Shown here in pieces: positions 8,266 through 16,653 of a stretch of 64,000 nt of DNA. The position numbers and the translations under genes are program-made. Below the pieces are notes generated by a model. That model was not told the DNA's origin and did not search any database. It saw nothing but the letters and a program-made list of their open reading frames with translations. Source of the DNA: Clostridiales bacterium (GTDB lineage Bacteria > Bacillota > Clostridia > DUPQ01); assembly GCA_023145435.1 (NCBI GenBank), contig JAGLDS010000006.1:1-64000 (forward strand), in the 5' to 3' direction. The stretch's first letter is position 1; every line of letters begins with the position of its first letter.

Positions 8266-8700
8266 CTATTTTGTTAACTTAATATATCTGGTTTTATCTT
8301 TTTCATTATAGGTAGATTCAAAAAAACCATTTTTTTGAAGAAAAGAAACATATTGATTCCATGATGGGTTTACGTCCGCATACCATACTTTAGCTTCAGG
8401 AAATCTCTTAAAAAGATAAGTAAGAGTTTTTTTCCCAACACCAATATTTTGGTATTCTTCTAAAATAAACAACTTGTCTAATTGAAAATTGTGAAGACCT
8501 ATTTGAAAGACTAAAAAACTACCAATCGGTGAACCATTATATGTTATTTTAAAAAGATAGCCTGATGTTAGGCGATGTAAAAACCATTCATAGTCATTTG
8601 ACCCTTCGGGTATTTCAATATTTGTTTTGCTAAAAACTTGTCTTGAAATTGATACAATAGTATTTATATCTTCTGGCATTGCTTTTTCAAAATTAATCAT
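8266..8700 (-). CDS. GNAT-family N-acetyltransferase
   Basis: An acetyl-CoA-dependent transferase of the GNAT fold, about 144 aa. The core is visible as an N-terminal strand-helix INFEKAMPEDINTIVSISRQVF, the central strands GSPIGSFLVF and LDKLFILEEYQNIGVGKKTL, where QNIGVGK is the pyrophosphate-binding motif A, and the late strand KNGFFEST. The acceptor (amine, amino acid or protein N-terminus) cannot be inferred. The ORF begins at GTG 8712, but GTGGGGA serves better as an RBS for ATG 8700. It ends at the shared terminator and is preceded by the GH42 gene on the same strand with about 30 bp between, so the two may be co-transcribed. Confidence 0.82.
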   Translation of the reverse strand: MINFEKAMPEDINTIVSISRQVFSKTNIEIPEGSNDYEWFLHRLTSGYLFKITYNGSPIGSFLVFQIGLHNFQLDKLFILEEYQNIGVGKKTLTYLFKRFPEAKVWYADVNPSWNQYVSFLQKNGFFESTYNEKDKTRYIKLTK

Positions 8701-8732
8701 AACTATCCCCACAAAAACATATACTCTTGCTA

Positions 8733-10703
8733 TTAATATACCACAGTGACATCATATGCTTCAAGATGTATTTTGATATTTTTAGGTTTACTCAAAGTAA
8801 TGGTTATTGGAAAGTCGTTATGATTTAGTACAAAGGTAGCTTCTTGATTATCACTCCTTCGATAAATTGTCTCAACGCCATCTACTGGAGTAACAACATG
8901 TTGAATAATAGACAAGTCACTAATTACTGTTTTAAGTATTTTTTCATAAATAGGAGTTGTAACATGGCAGCCAACATAATAGACTGAACCTTCACCAAAA
9001 ATATTTTTAGTAATACAAGGTGTGTTTTTATAAAATTCACTATCATAACTTGCTAAAACTTCACTTTCTTTAGGATCAATAATATCTGCCCATAAGGTAG
9101 CTGTAGTGTCACCGGTAATTCCTTTAATCTTAATTTGTTCCTGTCCAAGAGCATCATAGTTTATAACATCAATACCAGCCATTTCTCTGAAATAACCAGG
9201 TAATGTTAATCCGTTAATTTTATTATATTCATCTCTATTTCCAGATCTAAAGGTTAAAACAACACATCCTCCATTTTTAACATATTCTTGGATTTTTTTA
9301 ACTTCGCTTTCATTTGTAATATTATATGCTGGTAAAATAATTAACTTATATTTATTTAAATCAACTGATAAATCAACCACATCACAATTAATATGCATAT
9401 TGGTTAATGCAACATGAATAGATGAAAGAATTTGATTATAATCAAATGAAGGTGAGTGCCATTGATAATCGTGTGCCCAAACATTATCAAATGAACGAAC
9501 AATGCATACCTCAGAGAGTACCTCTGTGTTATCAATTATATCTTCAAGTTCCATAAATTCTTGGCATGTTTTTTTAATTATTTTATAGCGGTCCCTAGGA
9601 ACTCCGTCATGATCTAATACACCATGCCAATACTGTTCGGTACCAAACAAGCAAGTTCTCCACCTAAAATGAACAATACCGTTGGCACCATGTGCCACTG
9701 CTTGATAATCCCATAAACGTATTTGTGCTGGGTTTGGAGTACGTCCCATGAAGTTCCAACCACCTTGTGCACTACACATTTCCATAATCCAGAAGGGTTG
9801 ATTCTTATATCCTCTCATTTTATCATGGTGATATGATACTTCTTCAATACTATCAAAAGGTCCGTGAATAATGTTTGGATAACAGTCCCATGTTATAAAG
9901 TCATATAGTTTTGCATGTTTATAATAATCAATATCATAAAAACGCGACATGAAATTATGAGTAATTGGTACTTTTACTCCATTGCTTTTTAATGTATCAA
10001 TTTGTAATTTAGCGTAATTATCAACTGATTGTGAAGAAAAACGACAATATTCAAGCCACAAACCAGGGTTATGTGCATACATATCTCCTTGTTTATAATC
10101 ACATGCTGTGTGTTTTGGTATAATTAAACTGTCAAAGGAGTAATACGTTTGGCTCCAAAAGTCCATACCTAATTCGCTATTTAATTGTTCAATAGATTCA
10201 TATTTGTTTTCAAGATAAGAAATAAATTCTTTATGACAGTCATCGCAATAACACTTAACTGTATTATGACAACCAAATTCATTATCTAACTGCCAAGTAA
10301 TAACATATGGATTGTCATGGTATCTTTTAGCCATCTTACTAACAATTTTTTTAGTATAATCTTGATAAATTGAGCTATTAAAGCAATAATGACGTCGACT
10401 ACCGTAACCTCTTATATTATTATATTCATCTTCTTGATAAATTTCTGGGTGTTTATCCATTAACCATTTAGGAGGGGTAGCTGTTGGGGTACATAAAATT
10501 GTTTTAATATTAGCTTGCCCTAGCATATCTATAATGGTATCTAACCATGAAAAATCATAATGATTTTCAGATGGTTCCATTTTGGTCCAAGCAAATTCCG
10601 CAAGACGTACAACTGTGAAATTAGCTTCTTTCATTAACTTAACATCTTTTGACCATCTCTCTTCAGGCCAGTGTTCTGGGTAATAATCTACTCCAAAGTG
10701 CAT
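8733..10703 (-). CDS. Beta-galactosidase, glycoside hydrolase family 42
   Basis: A retaining beta-galactosidase of GH42, 656 aa, the typical three-domain size. It releases terminal beta-galactose from small oligosaccharides. The TIM barrel begins FGVDYYPEHWPEERW. The acid/base is Glu142 in QLDNEFG, and the nucleophile is probably Glu308 in WIMEMCSAQGGW. Four cysteines, Cys107, Cys151, Cys153 and Cys156 (KCYCDDC), match the structural zinc site known in this family. The middle part (about 390-590) is the trimerisation domain, and the C-terminal part is a small beta domain. No signal peptide, so it is cytosolic. It is divergent from the rnf operon over a 71-bp gap and leads the GNAT gene. Confidence 0.93.
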   Translation of the reverse strand: MHFGVDYYPEHWPEERWSKDVKLMKEANFTVVRLAEFAWTKMEPSENHYDFSWLDTIIDMLGQANIKTILCTPTATPPKWLMDKHPEIYQEDEYNNIRGYGSRRHYCFNSSIYQDYTKKIVSKMAKRYHDNPYVITWQLDNEFGCHNTVKCYCDDCHKEFISYLENKYESIEQLNSELGMDFWSQTYYSFDSLIIPKHTACDYKQGDMYAHNPGLWLEYCRFSSQSVDNYAKLQIDTLKSNGVKVPITHNFMSRFYDIDYYKHAKLYDFITWDCYPNIIHGPFDSIEEVSYHHDKMRGYKNQPFWIMEMCSAQGGWNFMGRTPNPAQIRLWDYQAVAHGANGIVHFRWRTCLFGTEQYWHGVLDHDGVPRDRYKIIKKTCQEFMELEDIIDNTEVLSEVCIVRSFDNVWAHDYQWHSPSFDYNQILSSIHVALTNMHINCDVVDLSVDLNKYKLIILPAYNITNESEVKKIQEYVKNGGCVVLTFRSGNRDEYNKINGLTLPGYFREMAGIDVINYDALGQEQIKIKGITGDTTATLWADIIDPKESEVLASYDSEFYKNTPCITKNIFGEGSVYYVGCHVTTPIYEKILKTVISDLSIIQHVVTPVDGVETIYRRSDNQEATFVLNHNDFPITITLSKPKNIKIHLEAYDVTVVY

Positions 10704-10729
10704 TTTTTACTCCTTTTTTGCTTGTTTTC

Positions 10730-10757
10730 TTGACTATGTTATATAATTAACTATACT
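10730..10757 (+). promoter_or_regulatory. Sigma-A promoter of the rnf operon
   Basis: TTGACT (10730-10735), 16-bp spacer, TATACT (10752-10757). The start point would be near 10764, close to the AGAGGT Shine-Dalgarno of rnfC. Confidence 0.7.
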
Positions 10758-10774
10758 TTAGTATAGAGGTAAAT

Positions 10775-12085
10775 ATGAAGCAATACAAATATTTTAAAAG
10801 AGGGGTTAAAGTTCCCCACTATAAAAACACGGAAAATGTAGAAACTACTGTTATGCCAATTCCTGATTTGGTAGAGATACCCATGCTCCATCACATAGGT
10901 GCACCATGTGAGCCGTTGGTTAAGCCAGGAGATGAAGTATTGGTAGGACAAAAAATAGGTGATAGTGATAAGTATATTAGCGCACCAGTCCATACAGGCG
11001 TATCAGGTAAAGTAAAAAAAATCAACAGTATTTTGTTTCCTAATGGAGTTACCGTAAAATCAGTGCTAATTGAAACTGATAAAAAACAAGTTGTAGATCA
11101 ATCAATAAAACCACCAGTTATCAACTCAAAAAAAGAGTTTATTGCAGCTGTTAGAGAATCAGGTTTAGTCGGTTTAGGAGGAGCTGGATTTCCAACACAT
11201 GTAAAGTTAAATCCACCAGAGGGAATTAAAATTGAATACCTATTAATAAATGGAGCAGAATGTGAACCATATATTACATCAGATTATCGTGAGTCAATTG
11301 AAAATTCATGGAATGTTATTAGTGGAATAAATATTATTATGGAATATTTAGAAATTGATAAGGTTATAATTGGTATTGAAGACAATAAACCAAAGGCAGT
11401 TGAAGTTCTTACAGGAATTGCAAAAACAAGTGATAAAATTGATATTATGCCACTTAAATCAAAATACCCACAAGGTGCTGAAAAAATGTTAATTTATTCA
11501 CTAACTGGAAAAGTGGTTCCAGCTGGAAAATTACCTCTTGATGTAGGTGTTATTGTTATGAACGTTACATCTGTTGCTTTTATTGCAAGTTATATAAAGA
11601 CTGGGATGCCATTAACAAAGAAGAGAATAACAATAGATGGAGGTGCAATTAAGCACCCTTCAAATATTGAAGTATTTGTAGGAACAAATATAAAAGAAGC
11701 GATTAAATTCGCTGGAGGATTTAAAGAAGAACCTAAAAAGATTTTAATGGGTGGTCCTATGATGGGGGTTAGTCAATACAATTTAGAGTCACCAATATTA
11801 AAGCAAAACAATGCAATCTTAGCATTTAATGAAAAACAAAGTAAAATGCCTGAACAAACTGCATGTATCAAGTGTGGTAGATGCATAAGTGCTTGTCCAA
11901 TGAATTTAATGCCAGTATATTTTGATATTTTTAATGAAAGCAAGGATGCTGATCAATTATTAAAGTTAGATATACTTAGCTGTATTGAATGTGGGTCATG
12001 TTCATTTGTTTGTCCAGCCAACAGATACTTGGTCCAATCAATTAGAAATGGTAAATTATTAGTAAGAGCAAAGGGAAGTAAGTAA
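10775..12085 (+). CDS. rnfC: Rnf complex subunit RnfC (NADH/ferredoxin-side iron-sulfur flavoprotein)
   Basis: Membrane-associated cytoplasmic subunit of the Rnf ferredoxin:NAD+ oxidoreductase, which pumps Na+ or H+. At the N-terminus comes the barrel-sandwich domain (EPLVKPGDEVLVGQKIG). It is followed by the NADH/FMN-binding Rossmann-like region with GLGGAGFPTHVK and LLINGAECEPYITSDYR, then a SLBB domain. The C-terminus has two 4Fe-4S motifs, CIKCGRCISACP and CIECGSCSFVCP. At 436 aa it is a compact version without the long C-terminal extension of proteobacterial RsxC. It is the first gene of rnfCDGEAB, followed by rnfD after 2 bp. FMN, NADH and iron-sulfur sites all appear intact. Confidence 0.96.
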   Translation: MKQYKYFKRGVKVPHYKNTENVETTVMPIPDLVEIPMLHHIGAPCEPLVKPGDEVLVGQKIGDSDKYISAPVHTGVSGKVKKINSILFPNGVTVKSVLIETDKKQVVDQSIKPPVINSKKEFIAAVRESGLVGLGGAGFPTHVKLNPPEGIKIEYLLINGAECEPYITSDYRESIENSWNVISGINIIMEYLEIDKVIIGIEDNKPKAVEVLTGIAKTSDKIDIMPLKSKYPQGAEKMLIYSLTGKVVPAGKLPLDVGVIVMNVTSVAFIASYIKTGMPLTKKRITIDGGAIKHPSNIEVFVGTNIKEAIKFAGGFKEEPKKILMGGPMMGVSQYNLESPILKQNNAILAFNEKQSKMPEQTACIKCGRCISACPMNLMPVYFDIFNESKDADQLLKLDILSCIECGSCSFVCPANRYLVQSIRNGKLLVRAKGSK

Positions 12086-12087
12086 GT

Positions 12088-13017
12088 ATGGAACATAAAT
12101 TATATGTAAATTCTTCACCTCACATAAAAGATGTGGCAAAAACATCAAATATTATGTTTGATGTAATTATCGCTTTAATACCAGCGACTATTATTAGTAT
12201 ATATTTGTACTCGTATATGGCAGCAATTATTATCGGGGTAACCGTAGTGTCATCTGTTTTATTTGAGGCGTTATACAATTTACTAACAAAGCAAAAACAA
12301 ACAGTTGGTGATTATAGTGCAGTAGTAACAGGATTATTATTAGCGCTAAACTTACCTCCATCTGCTGCATCTATATGGTTAGGTGTTATTGGGTCGCTAG
12401 TTGCTATTATTATTGTTAAAATGATTTTTGGCGGGATTGGAAATAATATCTTTAACCCTGCAATAGCAGCAAGGGTGTTTTTAACAGTTGCGTTTTCATC
12501 ACAAATGACCACATGGTTATCTCCTGGTGCAGATGCAATATCTACAGCTACTCCATTAGCATTAGCAAGTAATGGAATAATAACATCTAACATTGATTTG
12601 TTTTTAGGAAATATTCCAGGATGTCTTGGTGAAACTAGTGCTTTAGCATTGTTACTAGGATTTGGGTGGCTATTAATTAGAAAGGTAATTAAATTAGATA
12701 TTACTTTAACTTACTTGTTAACAGTAGTTGTCTTTTCCTTCATTATTGGTGTAGATCCATTATTTCAAATTCTATCAGGTGGACTTCTATTAGGAGCTAT
12801 CTTCATGGCAACTGATTATTCAACGTCTCCAATGACCAAAAAAGGTAAAATTATATATGGGTTAGGCTTAGGTATTATTACCATGGGAATAAGAGTATAT
12901 GGTAACTTACCAGAGGGTGTTTCCTTTTCTATCTTATTTATGAACGTTCTAGTACCTCTAATCGATCGTTATACTATTCCAAAAAGTTTTGGAGGTGTGA
13001 AGAAGAAAAATGCGTGA
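12088..13017 (+). CDS. rnfD: Rnf complex membrane subunit RnfD
   Basis: Integral membrane subunit of Rnf and homologue of NqrB, 309 aa, with about nine hydrophobic helices. It carries a covalently bound FMN, placed by ApbE on the threonine of ISTATPLAL; Thr155 fits the family's S(T/G)ATP signature. PHIKDVAKTSNIM at the N-terminus and ATDYSTSPMTKKG near the C-terminus are also typical. The gene overlaps rnfG by 8 bp, which implies translational coupling. It lies in the cytoplasmic membrane beside RnfA and RnfE and passes electrons during ion pumping. No apbE gene for FMN attachment lies in this window. Confidence 0.95.
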   Translation: MEHKLYVNSSPHIKDVAKTSNIMFDVIIALIPATIISIYLYSYMAAIIIGVTVVSSVLFEALYNLLTKQKQTVGDYSAVVTGLLLALNLPPSAASIWLGVIGSLVAIIIVKMIFGGIGNNIFNPAIAARVFLTVAFSSQMTTWLSPGADAISTATPLALASNGIITSNIDLFLGNIPGCLGETSALALLLGFGWLLIRKVIKLDITLTYLLTVVVFSFIIGVDPLFQILSGGLLLGAIFMATDYSTSPMTKKGKIIYGLGLGIITMGIRVYGNLPEGVSFSILFMNVLVPLIDRYTIPKSFGGVKKKNA

Positions 13018-13570
13018 AATTTTTAAACCCGTTTTAATATTATTAGCTATCTGTGTAATTATATCCTTATGTGTATCATTTGTATTTAATATTACAGAAG
13101 ATAGAATTCTCGCAATTGAAAAGCAAACTAACGAATTGTTAATGGAGAAAGTACTTAAAGAAGCTAAACCATTTACAGAAATAACAAGTGAAATAGTAAC
13201 TTTAAGAGAATCAGCACTAACAAATATAACCGTTAATCATGTTTACCAATCGGAAAAAGGTTTAGTTTTTAACATGAACACTAAAGGTTATGGAGGAGAT
13301 GTAGTAGTTTTTGTTGGAATTACAACTGGTGGAAACATTGAAAACGTTCGAATTGGTAAAAACAATGAAACACCTTCTGTTGGGAAGAAAGCTGAAGAAA
13401 AGGATTTTACAAAACGATTTGTTGACTTACCAGTAAATCGGAAAATAAATAATCAAGTTGATACAATTAGTGGTGCAACGATTACAACTAAAGCAGTAAT
13501 TGAGGCTGTACAAGAAGCCGTAGATTACTTTGTAATTTATAGTGCACAAGAAAAAGGAAGTGAACAGTAA
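13010..13570 (+). CDS. rnfG: Rnf complex FMN-binding subunit RnfG
   Basis: RnfG/NqrC-type subunit, 186 aa, with one N-terminal transmembrane helix (residues about 7-28) and an extracytoplasmic FMN-binding domain. The flavinylation motif is DTISGATITT, where Thr157 should carry FMN through a phosphoester bond added by ApbE. GKNNETPSVGKKAEEKDFTKRF matches the conserved TPGLG-like flavin loop, here with Ser in place of Gly. Start ATG 13010 overlaps the end of rnfD and follows GGAGG at 12992-12996 inside that gene. It sits in the outer-face electron path between RnfD and the membrane cluster. Confidence 0.94.
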   Translation: MREIFKPVLILLAICVIISLCVSFVFNITEDRILAIEKQTNELLMEKVLKEAKPFTEITSEIVTLRESALTNITVNHVYQSEKGLVFNMNTKGYGGDVVVFVGITTGGNIENVRIGKNNETPSVGKKAEEKDFTKRFVDLPVNRKINNQVDTISGATITTKAVIEAVQEAVDYFVIYSAQEKGSEQ

Positions 13571-13571
13571 A

Positions 13572-14231
13572 ATGAAAAAAGGATTTAAAGAATTTTCAAA
13601 AGGAATAATTCGGGAAAACCCAATATTTGCTTTAGTTTTAGGAATGTGTCCAACATTAGCCGTAACTACTTCTGCAGAAAATGGTGTTGGAATGGGTATT
13701 GCAGCAACAGTAGTTTTACTTGGTTCAAATATTGTTATATCACTTCTTAGAAAAGTTATTCCAGATAAGGTGAGAATTCCTGCATATATTACTGTAATAG
13801 CAGGATTTGTAACTATTATACAATTGGTTTTAAAAGCCTATTTTACTGAGTTAGATCAAGCACTTGGTATTTTTATTCCGCTAATTGTTGTTAACTGTAT
13901 TATTTTAGCTCGTGCTGAAATGTATGCAAGTAAAAATAATGTGGGTTATTCTATCCTAGATGCTCTTGGAATGGGATTTGGATTTACAGCAGCATTAGTT
14001 CTTATTGGTGGAATAAGAGAAATCTTAGGAAGCGGAACTATTTTTGGAATTGATGTTTCTTTTGGTGTAATTCCACAAGCTACTTTATTTATTTTACCAG
14101 CTGGAGGCTTTTTAATTCTTGGATTATTAATGGCAGCATATAATAAATTTACTAAAGGCAAAGAAAAAGTAGCTGATTGTGAATCGTGTCCTATTCAGTG
14201 TTTCAATGCTGAGCAAGGAGAACAATCATGA
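13572..14231 (+). CDS. rnfE: Rnf complex membrane subunit RnfE
   Basis: Integral membrane subunit homologous to NqrD and to RnfA, about 219 aa with six predicted helices. MCPTLAVTTSAENG has the conserved cysteine of the first half-helix, and VNCIILARAEMYA the second. In Rnf/Nqr structures these cysteines, together with the RnfA pair, hold a [2Fe-2S] cluster in mid-membrane. The ORF track begins at 13542, inside rnfG. ATG 13572 follows GGAAGTGAA and opens the usual KKGFKEFSKGIIRENP, so it is preferred. The C-terminal tail CESCPIQCF is an extra three-cysteine extension not expected in the minimal family and could bind a metal. TGA at 14229-14231 overlaps ATG of rnfA. Confidence 0.94.
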   Translation: MKKGFKEFSKGIIRENPIFALVLGMCPTLAVTTSAENGVGMGIAATVVLLGSNIVISLLRKVIPDKVRIPAYITVIAGFVTIIQLVLKAYFTELDQALGIFIPLIVVNCIILARAEMYASKNNVGYSILDALGMGFGFTAALVLIGGIREILGSGTIFGIDVSFGVIPQATLFILPAGGFLILGLLMAAYNKFTKGKEKVADCESCPIQCFNAEQGEQS

Positions 14232-14809
14232 TGAGAATTCTTTTTGTTATTTTAGGAACCATTTTAGTAGAAAACTTTGTATTAACAAAATTCTTAGGAA
14301 TATGTCCTTACTTAGGTGTATCAAAAAAAATGGATTCCGCTTTAGGAATGAGTGGAGCAGTTGTGTTTGTTATGACCATTGCATCTGCTGTAACGTGGGT
14401 GGTTAATGAATATGTATTATCACCATATGGATTAGGTTACTTACAGACCATTGCGTTTATTTTAGTAATTGCTTCAGTAGTTCAATTTGTTGAATTGTTA
14501 TTAAAAAGGTTTATAAAACCATTATATAATTCTTTAGGAATTTATTTACCTCTAATTACCACCAATTGTGCAGTATTAGGAGTAGCATTATTAAATATTC
14601 AAAATAGTAGTAGTTTTGGAATGTCAGTTCTATATGGATTTTCAGCCGGATTAAGTTTTACATTTGCTTTGATTCTCTTTTCAGGTATCAGAGAAAAATT
14701 AGAAACAAGTAATGTGTCTAAAAGTTTTAAAGGATTGCCAATTGCTTTAGTTACCGCTGCCTTTATGGCTCTATCGTTTATGGGCTTTCAAGGCATGTTT
14801 ACCTTTTAA
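14228..14809 (+). CDS. rnfA: Rnf complex membrane subunit RnfA
   Basis: Integral membrane subunit, 193 aa, six helices, homologous to NqrE. The paired cysteines that share the membrane [2Fe-2S] cluster with RnfE are in LGICPYLGVSK and ITTNCAVLGVAL. ENFVLTKFLGICP at the N-terminus and GFSAGLSFTFALILFSGIREKLE near the C-terminus are family hallmarks. The ATG overlaps the rnfE stop (ATGA), so the two are probably made in a fixed ratio. rnfB follows after 13 bp with GGAG at 14810-14813. Confidence 0.96.
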   Translation: MMRILFVILGTILVENFVLTKFLGICPYLGVSKKMDSALGMSGAVVFVMTIASAVTWVVNEYVLSPYGLGYLQTIAFILVIASVVQFVELLLKRFIKPLYNSLGIYLPLITTNCAVLGVALLNIQNSSSFGMSVLYGFSAGLSFTFALILFSGIREKLETSNVSKSFKGLPIALVTAAFMALSFMGFQGMFTF

Positions 14810-14822
14810 GGAGAAAATATAA

Positions 14823-15626
14823 ATGTTTCAAAGTATTTTATCAGCAGTTGCGGCTATCAGTGTCATTGGATTAGTTTTTGGTATAGTTTTATCTATTGCT
14901 TCAAAAGTTTTTGCTGTAAAAACTGATCCAAAAATTACTGAAGTTCGAAGTGCTTTACCAGGAGCTAATTGTGGAGCATGTGGTTTTCCAGGTTGTGATC
15001 AATATGCAGAAAGCATTGCAAAAAAAGAGAGTATTATTACTTTATGCCCTGTAGGGGGACAACAAGTAATTGACGACCTTGCAGTTATTATGTGTGTAGA
15101 TGTTGAACAAACAGAAAGACATGTTGCTAGAGTACTTTGTAGGGGCACTAATGACAAAACAAAAAAAGAATATGATTATATAGGAATACCTACTTGTCAG
15201 GCAATAAATTCTATGTACAAAGGGGATAGTTCATGTAATTTTGGTTGCTTAGGTTTAGGTGATTGTGTAGTAGCTTGTGAATATAATGCTATAAAAATTG
15301 AAGATGGTATTGCATGGATTATTGAAGAAAACTGTGTTGGTTGTATGAAGTGTGTAGAAGCTTGTCCAAAAAATATAATTGTGATGGTACCTGATAAAGG
15401 ACGAGTCACAGTATCATGTATGAACACAGAGCTTGGTAAAAAGGTTATAACCGCATGTAAGGTTGGCTGCATTGCATGTAAGAAGTGTGAAAAAATTTGC
15501 AGATATGATGCTATTCATGTTATTAATGGAAAAGCAATCGTTGATTATGAAAAATGCACAAATTGTGGAGAATGTATTGATGTTTGTCCAACAAAATCTA
15601 TAAATAGATATTTGTTAAACATATAA
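14823..15626 (+). CDS. rnfB: Rnf complex iron-sulfur subunit RnfB
   Basis: The ferredoxin-accepting subunit of Rnf. An N-terminal membrane anchor (residues 5-28) is followed by the Fe-S domain with ALPGANCGACGFPGCDQYAESI and a downstream CP. Several ferredoxin-type 4Fe-4S motifs come next: CNFGCLGLGDCVVACEY, CVGCMKCVEACP, CIACKKCEKICR and CTNCGECIDVCP. At 267 aa it holds about five clusters, a usual clostridial arrangement. It lies on the cytoplasmic face and passes electrons from reduced ferredoxin to the membrane subunits. It is the last canonical gene of the operon. A gap of 82 bp with a hairpin separates it from the FMN-binding membrane protein. Confidence 0.95.
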   Translation: MFQSILSAVAAISVIGLVFGIVLSIASKVFAVKTDPKITEVRSALPGANCGACGFPGCDQYAESIAKKESIITLCPVGGQQVIDDLAVIMCVDVEQTERHVARVLCRGTNDKTKKEYDYIGIPTCQAINSMYKGDSSCNFGCLGLGDCVVACEYNAIKIEDGIAWIIEENCVGCMKCVEACPKNIIVMVPDKGRVTVSCMNTELGKKVITACKVGCIACKKCEKICRYDAIHVINGKAIVDYEKCTNCGECIDVCPTKSINRYLLNI

Positions 15627-15657
15627 TTACAATAATTTCATAAAAAATCCATAAGTA

Positions 15658-15687
15658 CATGCTATTCTAAAATAAAAGAATGGCATG
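15658..15687 (+). promoter_or_regulatory. RNA hairpin between rnfB and the FMN-binding protein gene
   Basis: CATGCTATTCT and AGAATGGCATG form an 11-bp stem (one G-U) around an A-rich loop. No T-run follows, so it looks more like a transcript-stabilising or processing element than a terminator. Confidence 0.45.
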
Positions 15688-15708
15688 AGCTATATTTAGG
15701 AGAGAAAA

Positions 15709-16569
15709 ATGACCTTATTTTTAAACATATTATTTGCATGGGCTTCCATGATATTGGCAGGATTATTAGCTGTTATAATTGTGATGCGTATTGTTAATAA
15801 GTATGCATTTAAAAACAAAAAAAACATTATATATAAGATAAATAGATATTTACGTAAAATACATAAATCAATGGGAGTAGCAATTATTGTTACAGGCTTT
15901 TATCACGGCCTTTTTTCAAGCGATGCTATTCTTTCAATAAATTATGGAACAGCTGTCTGGGTACTTACTATTATTTTAGCTGCAACTTGGATTTTTAAAG
16001 CACAATTAAAGAAAATAAAAAACTGGATGTATTGGCATAGAGTGATTGCAGCTATATTTGTAATTGTTTTAGTCATTCATGTTATTGATGTTGGTGGATT
16101 TATAGGAGTTCCAAATGCATATTCTTTAGGGTTTAATCCTCTACCACAAGCTACTCTAGCACCTATAGAAGAAATCGAAGCATTGATTGAAGATACAGGT
16201 GTTGTTTATAAAAATGGTGAGTACATAGGTGTAGCTAATGGATACGGACCAGATTTAACAGTCAAAGTTGTTATAGAAAATCAATTAATCAGTTCTGTAG
16301 AAGTTGTTTCTCATAATGAAGATAGACCAATGTATTATCAAATGCCAATGGAAAAATTACCAATAGATATTATTAAAAGTCAATCTCCTATAGTTGATAC
16401 TGTTTCTGGAGCAACCTACACTTCTTATGGAATTATTAATGCAACAATCGATGCGTTAAGTCAAGCAATACTTAGTGGTGAAATTGAAGAAAAAATCGAT
16501 GTTGAAGAGGAACATAGCAAACCTGAAGGTGAAAAAGGTGGTGGAAAAGGACAGGGTAAAAACCACTAG
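15709..16569 (+). CDS. Membrane di-heme-like protein with FMN-binding domain, Rnf-associated
   Basis: A 286-residue protein in which four transmembrane helices (about 5-27, 52-72, 80-97, 108-127) are joined to an extracytoplasmic FMN-binding (NqrC-like) domain at 165-255. Helices two and four have His52/His66 and His110/His124, each pair 14 apart. This is the geometry of two bis-histidine b hemes in the ferric-reductase/cytochrome b type. The flavinylation motif is DTVSGATYTS (Thr236). The tail from residue 265 is rich in Gly, Lys and Glu. The protein could move electrons across the membrane to or from a covalent flavin on the outer face. It has its own RBS (AGGAGAG) and lies 82 bp behind rnfB on the same strand, so an Rnf link is likely but inferred. 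ApbE would be needed and is not in the window. Confidence 0.8.
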   Translation: MTLFLNILFAWASMILAGLLAVIIVMRIVNKYAFKNKKNIIYKINRYLRKIHKSMGVAIIVTGFYHGLFSSDAILSINYGTAVWVLTIILAATWIFKAQLKKIKNWMYWHRVIAAIFVIVLVIHVIDVGGFIGVPNAYSLGFNPLPQATLAPIEEIEALIEDTGVVYKNGEYIGVANGYGPDLTVKVVIENQLISSVEVVSHNEDRPMYYQMPMEKLPIDIIKSQSPIVDTVSGATYTSYGIINATIDALSQAILSGEIEEKIDVEEEHSKPEGEKGGGKGQGKNH

Positions 16570-16653
16570 AATACACCACTAAAAACATGGACTTATAACT
16601 TCTAATAATATATAATATATATAATATATATTAAGCGATTTGGAGTGTTATAA

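Noticed and set aside
12312-12593. Minus-strand ORF inside rnfD
   Set aside because: A shadow of a well-supported membrane gene, no RBS and no homologue recognised. The same holds for other antisense ORFs of the track (for example 477-728, 13946-14161, 15197-15472, 23409-23618, 33334-33744, 57123-57371).
14179-14406. 75-aa plus-strand ORF across the rnfE/rnfA junction
   Set aside because: It is out of frame with two certain Rnf subunits and has no protein-like pattern.
16609-16632. AT-only repeat before gyrA as a special site
   Set aside because: It is a short TATAAT-like AT-rich stretch, most simply part of the gyrA promoter region.
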